A DNA stretch of 54,477 nt, taken from NCBI GenBank assembly GCA_017464565.1, contig JAFTZH010000020.1, positions 1 through 54,477 on the forward strand, read 5' to 3'. The notes under the pieces are model-generated. The model did no database searches, was not told where the DNA came from, and saw nothing but the letters and a program-made list of their open reading frames with translations. A program made the position numbers and the translations under genes. Origin of the DNA: Clostridia bacterium. GTDB lineage: Bacteria; Bacillota; Clostridia; Oscillospirales; CAG-272. Below, piece by piece: positions 17,038-24,269 of the stretch (the stretch's first letter is position 1; each line of letters opens with the position of its first letter).

Positions 17038-17698
17038 TACTGTCTTGGTAAGCGACGAAATGCTCAGCGCTTTGCGGGATAAGATAACGCGGAGAAAAGA
17101 CGGAGGGCTTATGTCGGAAAAAAGATACGGACATACGCTCGAGGTTGAGAAAATGGCGGTGCGGCTTGCCGAGCTTTACGTTCCGGAGAAAAGCAATACT
17201 CTCAGGGCGGCGGCTCTTCTGCACGATATAACGAAGGAATATTCTGCGGAGCTTCAGATAAAGCTGTGCGCCGAGTACGGAATAGACGTTTCCGAGACTG
17301 AAGCGTACGCGCCCAAAACCTTTCACGCAAAGACCGCGGCGGCTCTGCTTGACGCGGAATTTCCCGAATTTGCCTCCGACGAGATAAAAGAATGCGTAAG
17401 ATGGCATACTACGGGACGCGCCGATATGACGCTTTGCGAAAAGCTGGTATATCTTGCCGATTATATAGATATGTCCCGAAGCTTTGAGGATTGCGTGAGG
17501 CTGAGAAATTATTTCTTTGACGCAAGACCCGAGGCGATGACCGAAGAAGAGCGTCTGCGGCATCTGGACGATACCTTGCTTCTATCCTACGATATGACTA
17601 TAAGAGGACTGCTTGAAGGAGGTTCTCCCATAAGCGAAGATACGATAGCGGCGAGAAACGAGCTTGCGGTAAAGCGGCTGAAGCGCAAAACACTGTAA
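17030..17698 (+). CDS. yqeK: HD-domain hydrolase YqeK (probable Ap4A hydrolase)
   Basis: A 222-residue HD-superfamily metal-dependent phosphohydrolase. YqeK homologues symmetrically cleave diadenosine tetraphosphate to ADP. The metal ligands are visible in order: His in YGHTLEVEKMA, His-Asp in ALLHDITKE, His in TFHAKTAAAL, His in RWHTTG and Asp in YLADYIDMSR. The nadD-yqeK pair, followed by an LCP protein and rsfS, is conserved in Firmicutes. AAGGAG lies just upstream of the ATG. Confidence 0.93.
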   Translation: MNDTVLVSDEMLSALRDKITRRKDGGLMSEKRYGHTLEVEKMAVRLAELYVPEKSNTLRAAALLHDITKEYSAELQIKLCAEYGIDVSETEAYAPKTFHAKTAAALLDAEFPEFASDEIKECVRWHTTGRADMTLCEKLVYLADYIDMSRSFEDCVRLRNYFFDARPEAMTEEERLRHLDDTLLLSYDMTIRGLLEGGSPISEDTIAARNELAVKRLKRKTL

Positions 17699-17707
17699 GA
17701 CAATGAC

Positions 17708-17746
17708 GGCTCCTTACATACTTTTAATTAAAGAATAAAAGGAGCT
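17708..17746 (+). promoter_or_regulatory. Possible Shine-Dalgarno-masking hairpin before the LCP gene
   Basis: GGCTCCTT at 17708-17715 can pair with AAGGAGCT at 17739-17746 (seven Watson-Crick pairs and one G-U), which would cover the ribosome binding site of the gene starting at 17752. The loop contains a small internal CTTT/AAAG stem. Confidence 0.4.
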
Positions 17747-17751
17747 TTCAT

Positions 17752-18789
17752 ATGAATAACGAAATAAAAAAATCGGTTATCGCCAAGGCTGTGGGGGCGG
17801 CAGCGGTTTTCTGCGCCGTCGTGCTATTGTTTTCGGTGTTTACCGATAAGATAAAAAGCAGTTCGGGAAACGGAGAGGAATATCTGCAAAGCTCCGCTTC
17901 GGAAGGGGAGAGACAGAACTTTCTTCTTCTCGGAACCGACAGAGCCTCGGGGCTTACCGACGTTATTATGCTGGTCTCGGTAGATACGGGCGAGAGGCGC
18001 GTGTCGGTTATTCAGATACCGAGAGATACCTACGCGCGTTTTTCGGACGGCAGTCACAGAAAGCTCAACAGCGCCGTGTCGGCGCTGTCGGCGGACGGGC
18101 TGTGCCGATTTTTGTCAGAGTCTATGTGTATCGGGATAGAAGGCTATTGCTCGATAGACCTTGACGCTTTTTCGGAGATAGTGGACGCGGTAGGCGGAGT
18201 CGAGATAGATTTGCCGTTTGATATGGAGTACAGCGACCCCGCGCAGAACCTTTCGATAATGCTGAAAGCAGGCAGGCAGACGCTTGACGGAGAGACCGCG
18301 GAGCAGTTCGTCAGGTATCGCTCGGGATACGTCAGGGGCGACCTTGGAAGAATGGACGCACAGAAGCTGTTCGTTTCGGCTTTCGTCAAAAAGGTCTCCG
18401 AGGAGATGACGCCAGCTTCGATGATAAAGCTCGTTATGGCTATGCTTGACGACGTGAATACGAATATAGGAATAACCAAAATGACCTCTCTCGTCTCGCT
18501 TTTCTTCGAGGTGGGACAGGAGGATATAACTATGCTTACGCTCCCCGGTGCCGATATACGCTCGGAGGCGAGCGGAGCCTGGTATTACGTGATATCCGAA
18601 AGCTCATCGGTTGAGGCGCTCCGTGAATACGCGGGAGCGGATATCACCGCGGAGGATTTCGACAAAAATAAGGTGTTTCTCAATTCGTCAGACGAGAGCT
18701 TCTCGGAGATATATAATTCTTATATTGAGTTCATACCCTCAAAGGCTTCCGATATCAACGAGGGCGGAATAGAGATACGAAAACGATAA
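17752..18789 (+). CDS. LytR-CpsA-Psr (LCP) family protein
   Basis: LCP enzymes attach teichoic acids or other glycopolymers from lipid carriers to peptidoglycan on the outer face of the membrane. The 345-residue protein has one N-terminal membrane helix (residues about 10-30). The LCP core follows with LLLGTDRAS, IQIPRDTYARF and FVRYRSGYVRGDLGRMDAQK, the last two carrying the Arg/Asp residues that bind the pyrophosphate lipid. It is shorter than many LCPs and lacks an obvious C-terminal extra domain. AAAGGAG precedes the ATG. Position between yqeK and rsfS is typical. Confidence 0.9.
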   Translation: MNNEIKKSVIAKAVGAAAVFCAVVLLFSVFTDKIKSSSGNGEEYLQSSASEGERQNFLLLGTDRASGLTDVIMLVSVDTGERRVSVIQIPRDTYARFSDGSHRKLNSAVSALSADGLCRFLSESMCIGIEGYCSIDLDAFSEIVDAVGGVEIDLPFDMEYSDPAQNLSIMLKAGRQTLDGETAEQFVRYRSGYVRGDLGRMDAQKLFVSAFVKKVSEEMTPASMIKLVMAMLDDVNTNIGITKMTSLVSLFFEVGQEDITMLTLPGADIRSEASGAWYYVISESSSVEALREYAGADITAEDFDKNKVFLNSSDESFSEIYNSYIEFIPSKASDINEGGIEIRKR

Positions 18790-18804
18790 GATAAATTATA
18801 GATA

Positions 18805-18833
18805 TTGACAAATCATCTTTTATGGATTAAAAT
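18805..18833 (+). promoter_or_regulatory. Sigma-A promoter for rsfS-leuS
   Basis: TTGACA at 18805-18810, a 17-bp spacer and TAAAAT at 18828-18833. A second TATAAT-like stretch overlaps at 18833-18838. Confidence 0.8.
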
Positions 18834-18869
18834 ATAATATTGTAAGTATAAACAGAAAGGAACCGACAA

Positions 18870-19253
18870 ATGAAAGAAGAAAACGCTTCCGAGGTTCGTC
18901 CGTCTCTTGAGGGCGCGGGCGCGCTCGAGCTGGCGCAGGCGATAGCCGAGGTGCTTGACTCGAAAAAAGGAAAGGACATAAAGATAATTCACGTTGAGGA
19001 AAAAACGGTTATAGCCGAATATTTCGTGCTTTGCACGGGTAATTCGAGTACGCAGGTAAAGGCACTCGTGGGAGAGACGGAATTCAGAATAGGCGAGAGA
19101 GGGGTATTGCCATACAATATAGAGGGCAGGGACAACAACTCTTGGATTCTTATGGATTACAGCAACGTAATAGTTCACGTCTTCAGCAGAGAGTCGAGAG
19201 AATTCTACAATCTCGATAAGCTATACGGAGATTCCGAGAGCGTCTCTTTTTAA
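18870..19253 (+). CDS. rsfS: Ribosomal silencing factor RsfS
   Basis: Binds L14 on the 50S subunit and blocks subunit joining, damping translation in slow growth. The 127-residue protein has the Oligomerisation/Iojap fold: KDIKIIHVEEKTVIAEYFVL, then TGNSSTQVKALV, a WILMDYSNVIVHVF core and REFYNLDKLYGD at the end. The N-terminal 20 residues are an extra, poorly conserved extension. GAAAGGAA supports the ATG. It has its own promoter and leads into leuS 53 bp downstream. Confidence 0.94.
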   Translation: MKEENASEVRPSLEGAGALELAQAIAEVLDSKKGKDIKIIHVEEKTVIAEYFVLCTGNSSTQVKALVGETEFRIGERGVLPYNIEGRDNNSWILMDYSNVIVHVFSRESREFYNLDKLYGDSESVSF

Positions 19254-19306
19254 GGCTTTTCCGTAAAATACGAATAAAATTAACCCGAAAGGTTTGGACT
19301 TATATT

Positions 19307-21709
19307 ATGAAGTATAATTATACCGAAATTGAACAAAAGTGGCAGAAGCGCTGGGACGAGGCTCACGTTTTCGAGGCGCAGGACAACTCCGAAAAGCCGA
19401 AGTTTTATGGACTCGTTGAGTTCCCGTACCCCTCGGGCTCGGGAATGCACGTCGGACATATCAAAGCGTATTCGGGACTTGAGGTCGTATCGAGAAAGAG
19501 AAGAATGCAGGGCTATAACGTGCTCTTCCCGATAGGCTTTGACGCTTACGGTCTCCCCACCGAAAACACGGCTATAAAGACGGGAGTACACCCGAGAATA
19601 GTTACCGACAGAAATATCGAAAAGTTCACCTCACAGCTTAAAAAAGTGGGATATTCTTTCGACTGGTCGAGAGTAATAGATACTACCGAGGAGGACTACT
19701 ACCGCTGGACGCAGTATATCTTCCTTAAGCTCTTTGAGAACGGTATGGCTTACCGCGACACCGCTCTCGTAAATTACTGCCCCTCCTGCAAGGTCGTGCT
19801 TTCAAACGAGGATTCGCAGGGCGGAAAGTGTGATATCTGCCACAGCGACATAATACAGAAATCGAAGGACGTTTGGTATCTTCGTATCACGAAGTACGCC
19901 GATAAGCTCCTTGAGGGACTTGAAAAGGTCGACTACTTACCCAACGTAAAGCAGCAGCAGATAAATTGGATAGGCAAATCCACCGGAGCTTTCGTAAACT
20001 TTAAGCTTTCGGGAACCGACGAGAAGCTGCGTATATATACGACGAGATGCGATACGCTCTTCGGAGTTACCTTTATGGTCATAGCTCCCGAGCATCCCAT
20101 AATAGAGAAGCTCGCTTCGAGGATAAAGAATATGGACGCGCTCAAGGCTTACCGTGAGGAGTGCGCCAAGAAGACCGAATTTGAGAGAACTCAGCTCGTA
20201 AAGGACAAGACGGGAGTTAAGATAGAAGGTCTTTCTGCCGTGAATCCCGTGAACGGCAAGGAGATACCGATATTCATAGCCGACTACGTTATGATGGGAT
20301 ACGGTACGGGCGCTATTATGGCGGTCCCCGCTCACGACGAGAGAGACTACGAGTTCGCAAAGAAGTTCGGAATAGATATAATTCAGGTCATCAAGGGCGG
20401 AAATCTCGACGAGGGCGCTTATACGGGCGACGGAGAGATGATAAACTCCGGCTTCCTTGACGGCATAGAGAACAAGAAGGACGCTATCGCGAAAATGCTT
20501 GAATTCCTCGGAAAAGAGGGAATAGGAGAGGAAGGCGTTCAATATAAGATGAAGGATTGGGCGTTCAACCGCCAGAGATATTGGGGCGAGCCTATCCCGA
20601 TAGTTCATTGCGAGCGCTGCGGACTCGTTCCCGTGCCTTACGACGAGCTTCCTCTGCGTCTGCCCGAGGTTAAGGAGTTCGCCCCCGGCGAGGGCGGGGA
20701 AAGTCCTCTCGCAAAGGTGGAGTCCTTCGTAAACTGCAAGTGTCCGAGGTGCAAGGGCGACGCGAGAAGAGAGACCGACACGATGCCGCAGTGGGCGGGA
20801 TCGTCGTGGTATTTCCTGCGTTATATCGACCCGCATTGCAATACGGGCATCGCGGATATGGAAAAAATGAAATATTGGCTGCCTGTCGATTGGTATAACG
20901 GCGGTATGGAGCACGTTACCAGACATATGATATACTCGCGCTTCTGGCACAAATTCCTTTACGATCTCGGAATGGTACCCTGCGACGAGCCTTACGCCAA
21001 GAGAACGGCACAGGGGCTTATTCTCGGTCCCGACGGCGAGAAGATGAGTAAGTCTCGCGGAAACGTGGTTGACCCCAACGACGTAGTAGACGCGTACGGT
21101 GCGGACGTTCTTCGCACATACGTTCTCTTTATGGGTGATTACGGAAGCGCGGCTCCTTGGTCAGATTCAAGCGTCAAGGGCTGTAAGAGATTTATCGAGC
21201 GTTTTGCGGACCTCGCTTCTATCGCAAGCGGAAGCGGTGTCACGCCCGAGCTTGAGGTAGCTATAAACAAGACGATAAAGAAGGTATCTAACGATATCGA
21301 GGAGCTTAAGTTCAACACTGCTATCGCCGCTATGATGGGACTGCTCAACGATATTTTTGACGTCGGAAGGATAACCGTTGACGAGCTTAAGGCACTCGTT
21401 CGTCTGCTCTGTCCGATAGCTCCGCATATCTGTGAAGAGATGTGGGAGCAGCTTGGCGGAGAGGGCTTCTGCTCGCTTGCGGAATGGCCAACCTACGACG
21501 AGGCAAAGACGATAGACTCCGCAGTTGAGATAGCCGTTCAGGTCAACGGAAAGCTCAAGGCGACTATCACGATACCGCTTAACTGCCCGAAGGACGAGGC
21601 TATTTCTCTCGCGAAGGCTGACGAGAGAGTTGCGGCGGCTATCGAGGGCAAGGCTATCGTTAAGGAAATAGCCGTTCCAAACAAGATAGTCAATATCGTA
21701 GTAAGATAA
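19307..21709 (+). CDS. leuS: Leucyl-tRNA synthetase
   Basis: Class I aminoacyl-tRNA synthetase charging tRNA-Leu. The 800-residue protein has the HIGH-type motif HVGH at 48-51, a Cys-rich zinc-binding insert (YCPSCKVVL, CDICHSD), the CP1 editing domain (TTRCDTLFGVTFMV, VPAHDERDYEFA), the catalytic loop KMSKS at 579-583 and an anticodon-binding C-terminus. The gap upstream is only 53 bp, too short for a T-box riboswitch, so leucine control by that route is unlikely here. A 13-bp hairpin follows the stop. Confidence 0.97.
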   Translation: MKYNYTEIEQKWQKRWDEAHVFEAQDNSEKPKFYGLVEFPYPSGSGMHVGHIKAYSGLEVVSRKRRMQGYNVLFPIGFDAYGLPTENTAIKTGVHPRIVTDRNIEKFTSQLKKVGYSFDWSRVIDTTEEDYYRWTQYIFLKLFENGMAYRDTALVNYCPSCKVVLSNEDSQGGKCDICHSDIIQKSKDVWYLRITKYADKLLEGLEKVDYLPNVKQQQINWIGKSTGAFVNFKLSGTDEKLRIYTTRCDTLFGVTFMVIAPEHPIIEKLASRIKNMDALKAYREECAKKTEFERTQLVKDKTGVKIEGLSAVNPVNGKEIPIFIADYVMMGYGTGAIMAVPAHDERDYEFAKKFGIDIIQVIKGGNLDEGAYTGDGEMINSGFLDGIENKKDAIAKMLEFLGKEGIGEEGVQYKMKDWAFNRQRYWGEPIPIVHCERCGLVPVPYDELPLRLPEVKEFAPGEGGESPLAKVESFVNCKCPRCKGDARRETDTMPQWAGSSWYFLRYIDPHCNTGIADMEKMKYWLPVDWYNGGMEHVTRHMIYSRFWHKFLYDLGMVPCDEPYAKRTAQGLILGPDGEKMSKSRGNVVDPNDVVDAYGADVLRTYVLFMGDYGSAAPWSDSSVKGCKRFIERFADLASIASGSGVTPELEVAINKTIKKVSNDIEELKFNTAIAAMMGLLNDIFDVGRITVDELKALVRLLCPIAPHICEEMWEQLGGEGFCSLAEWPTYDEAKTIDSAVEIAVQVNGKLKATITIPLNCPKDEAISLAKADERVAAAIEGKAIVKEIAVPNKIVNIVVR

Positions 21710-21717
21710 CGAGTATG

Positions 21718-21749
21718 CAACGGAGAAGCCTGTATAGGCTTCTCCGTTG
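21718..21749 (+). terminator. Hairpin after leuS
   Basis: CAACGGAGAAGCC at 21718-21730 pairs perfectly with GGCTTCTCCGTTG at 21737-21749 around TGTATA. No T-run follows, and the ribosome site of the next gene begins 6 bp later, so it may only partly terminate or may protect the leuS mRNA. Confidence 0.55.
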
Positions 21750-21764
21750 GTTATAAGGAGCAAT

Positions 21765-22772
21765 ATGCTGAAGAATGACATAGTTTACGAGCGCTCGGAT
21801 AGAGAGGCCATAAGGATACTTGACGATTTTTTGCCCGACAGAATATTCGACGCTCACGCGCATATTTTTGACAGCCGTTTTATGAAGGGGGCTTTTTCCG
21901 AGTCCGACGCGCAGCGTTCGGTTGGTCTTGACGAGTATAGAAGCGCGATGCTTCCGATGCTTTCATCACCGAGAGAGTTGCTCGTCAATATGATACCTAT
22001 GCCGGACGCAAGTATGGGGAACACAGCTTTGGACAGTCTTGCGATTTCAGATGAATTTCTTGTTCGTCAGCTTGATAAGGACGAGCGTTGCGTAGGCGAG
22101 ATAATGCTTCGTCCAGGCGAGAGTGAGTCCGAGATACGAAGCCGTCTCGTTCACAGGGGGATAAAGGGCTTTAAGTGCTATCACACCCTGCTTGACAGAA
22201 ATGATAGCTTTAATGCGGATATAGAAGAGTATCTTCCCGAGTGGGCGTGGCAGATAGCGAATGAAAAGGGAATGTGTATCACCTTACATATGGTTAAGGA
22301 ACGTTCGCTTGCCGACGAAAAAAACCTTGATTATATCAAGGCTATGGCAAAAAAATATCCTAACGCGGTATTGATACTGGCTCACGCCGCGAGGGCGTTC
22401 GCTCCGTGGACGGCTTTGGAGACAGTTGAAAAGATAGCGGAGCTTGAAAACGTATGGTACGATTTTTCATCTGTCTGCGAGCCTACCGCAATCTTTTGGA
22501 TAATACGAAAGGTAGGAATATCACGGTGTATGTGGGGGAGCGATTTTCCCATCTGTATAGACAGAGGTAAGGTAATATCTCTTGCCGACACTTTTTATTG
22601 GATATATCAGAGCGATCTTGACCGCTTTTTCTCAAAGACGGGAGTGAACAATTGGCTCATAGGCATAGAAAATCTTATGGCTATGCGTCAGGCGGCGCAG
22701 ATGCTTGAGCTTACTCCAAAGGACGTTGAGGCGCTCTTTTTCGGAAACGCGTCGGGGCTGTGGAAAATATAA
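21765..22772 (+). CDS. Amidohydrolase-superfamily protein
   Basis: A 335-residue TIM-barrel metal hydrolase of the amidohydrolase-2 type (substrate unknown). Metal ligands appear as HAH at 31-33 (FDAHAHIF), a mid-chain ITLHMVKE, a LAHAARAF block and WGSDFPI toward the C-terminus. Relatives act as decarboxylases, lactonases or dipeptidase-like enzymes, and nothing here picks one. The start ATG 21765 is chosen because AAGGAG sits just upstream. TTG 21747, further upstream, lies in the leuS hairpin. It stands alone between leuS and rpsU. Confidence 0.75.
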   Translation: MLKNDIVYERSDREAIRILDDFLPDRIFDAHAHIFDSRFMKGAFSESDAQRSVGLDEYRSAMLPMLSSPRELLVNMIPMPDASMGNTALDSLAISDEFLVRQLDKDERCVGEIMLRPGESESEIRSRLVHRGIKGFKCYHTLLDRNDSFNADIEEYLPEWAWQIANEKGMCITLHMVKERSLADEKNLDYIKAMAKKYPNAVLILAHAARAFAPWTALETVEKIAELENVWYDFSSVCEPTAIFWIIRKVGISRCMWGSDFPICIDRGKVISLADTFYWIYQSDLDRFFSKTGVNNWLIGIENLMAMRQAAQMLELTPKDVEALFFGNASGLWKI

Positions 22773-22819
22773 TAATGAAAAATAATTAAGGAAAATATTT
22801 TTTAGTTTATCTAAAACAC

Positions 22820-22848
22820 TTGACAAAGCGGAACTAATCGGTTATAAT
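22820..22848 (+). promoter_or_regulatory. Consensus sigma-A promoter of rpsU
   Basis: TTGACA at 22820-22825, a 17-bp spacer and TATAAT at 22843-22848: a perfect consensus, as expected for a ribosomal protein gene. Confidence 0.9.
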
Positions 22849-22898
22849 ATATAAGTCTATTAATTTGTCTTTGGCAACCAGCGGAGGGAGGGAAAAAA

Positions 22899-23075
22899 AT
22901 GGCAGAAATCAGAGTTAAGGAAGGCGAGTCCTTGGACAGCGCTCTTCGTCGCTTTAAGCGTGCAACTGCTCGCTCCGGCGTCCTTACCGAGCTTCGCAAG
23001 AGAGAACATTACGAGAAGCCCAGCGTAAAGCGTAAGAAAAAGTCGGAAGCGGCTCGCAAGAGAAAATACAAATAA
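22899..23075 (+). CDS. rpsU: 30S ribosomal protein S21
   Basis: A 58-residue basic protein translated directly from the sequence: [20 protein letters not shown] at the start and a Lys/Arg-rich tail ending in RKRKYK. These are the features of bacterial S21, which helps mRNA-16S rRNA pairing at initiation. GGAGGGAGG stands 8-9 nt before the ATG. It is a single-gene unit with a consensus promoter and its own terminator. Confidence 0.97.
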   Translation: MAEIRVKEGESLDSALRRFKRATARSGVLTELRKREHYEKPSVKRKKKSEAARKRKYK

Positions 23076-23087
23076 TTTTGTAACTTT

Positions 23088-23118
23088 AAAAGGGGAACCG
23101 AGTTCGGTTCCCCTTTTT
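23088..23118 (+). terminator. Intrinsic terminator after rpsU
   Basis: AAAAGGGGAACCGA at 23088-23101 pairs with TCGGTTCCCCTTTT around a very short loop, ending in a T-run. Confidence 0.9.
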
Positions 23119-23285
23119 GTATTGTTTTTTATCAATAAGATTAAGCTTTTGTTGATGATGATTTCTGCTTTCATACAGATAGCTCCTTTCGCTTTTTTGT
23201 AATTATACTATATTAATGTTGAAAATAAAATGATATATAATGTTATCGTACTGATATTTTCTGCTTTTATAAAAAGGAGTATATT

Positions 23286-24134
23286 ATGAACATCGTGAAT
23301 TGCGGATATAATTTCGTGCACCCGAGCGACTTTAAAATATGCCGTCCGAGCGGTTCGGGAGATTATATTTTACTCGTACTGCGCTCTCCCGCGTATTTCG
23401 TTTTTGACGGTATTACGCGCCTGACGGACGGAAACGCGGTGGTACTCTTCAAAAAGGATACACCGCAGATATACGGAGCGAACGGTCAAAAATTCATAAA
23501 CGACTGGGTACATTTTGAGGCTGACGGAGAGGATTGCGAAAAGCTGCGGGAGCTGGGGCTGAGCTTTGACAATATAATCGAGCTGTCGGGTGTACAGCCG
23601 CTGTCAACTATAATTCAGCAGATGATTACCGAAATGTATTCGGAGAACAAGAACTCAAACGAAATATCGCATACCCTTTTTCGATTGCTTATTCTCAAGC
23701 TTTCTGATTTTTGCTCTGATACACGGGCTAACGGCAACGGCGCTCTCTTTGAAAGACTGTCGAAATTGAGAGCAGATATATTTACCGGTCCGCAGAACGA
23801 TTGGAGTATAGATAAAATATCGAAGGATATGCTGATAAGCTGTTCCTATCTCCAACACTTGTATAAAACGTATTTTCATAAAAGTATAAAAAAGGATATT
23901 ACGAGCGCGCGGCTCGAATACGCAAAGTATCTTTTATTTTCAACCGATTATACCGTCGCGGCGGTTTCCCGTCAGTGCGGATATGAAAACGACGTGCATT
24001 TTATGAGAACCTTTAAGCAAAATATCGGAATGACACCGAGCGAATACCGCAGCAGGCAGAACTGCTCCAAGAATAAAATTGACGAGGCAAAAAGTAAAAA
24101 TCCGTATTGCTTATCTCCGAGGGGAAACAAGTAA
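23286..24134 (+). CDS. AraC-family transcriptional regulator
   Basis: A 282-residue protein with an N-terminal cupin-like sensing domain (residues about 1-130) and a C-terminal double helix-turn-helix. WSIDKISKDMLISCSYLQHL is the first HTH and AAVSRQCGYENDVHFMRTFK the second, followed by the family end signature MTPSEYRSRQ. AAAGGAG precedes the ATG. It lies at the head of the carbohydrate cluster and is followed by a glycosidase-like gene, so it probably senses a sugar and activates that operon. The ligand is unknown. Confidence 0.9.
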   Translation: MNIVNCGYNFVHPSDFKICRPSGSGDYILLVLRSPAYFVFDGITRLTDGNAVVLFKKDTPQIYGANGQKFINDWVHFEADGEDCEKLRELGLSFDNIIELSGVQPLSTIIQQMITEMYSENKNSNEISHTLFRLLILKLSDFCSDTRANGNGALFERLSKLRADIFTGPQNDWSIDKISKDMLISCSYLQHLYKTYFHKSIKKDITSARLEYAKYLLFSTDYTVAAVSRQCGYENDVHFMRTFKQNIGMTPSEYRSRQNCSKNKIDEAKSKNPYCLSPRGNK

Positions 24135-24208
24135 AAAATTGATTTTAAAATCAGGACAAAAAACGAAAATCAAGGCGGATATTTTAAAAAATAAGTGATA
24201 TAATCATA

Positions 24209-24249
24209 TTTACAAAATCGTTGCGTTTGTGATAAAATAGATTTGTAAA
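24209..24249 (+). promoter_or_regulatory. Promoter of the glycoside-hydrolase operon with flanking inverted repeat
   Basis: TTTACA at 24209-24214, an 18-bp spacer and TAAAAT at 24233-24238 with an extended -10 TGA. The promoter is bracketed by an imperfect inverted repeat, TTTACAAAATC (24209-24219) and GATTTGTAAA (24240-24249), a plausible operator. A further TATAAT lies at 24199-24204. Confidence 0.55.
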
Positions 24250-24269
24250 ACTCGGTTGCGGAGGTTTTT

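Noticed and set aside
19254..19306. T-box riboswitch upstream of leuS (and likewise of hisS)
   Set aside because: Only 53 bp separate rsfS and leuS, and the hisS leader is also too short. No T-box core sequence is present.
19937..20950. Long open frame of 337 codons antisense to leuS
   Set aside because: It lies wholly opposite a certain gene, has no ribosome site and encodes a Tyr/Arg/Leu-rich protein without domain features; it mirrors the codon bias of leuS.
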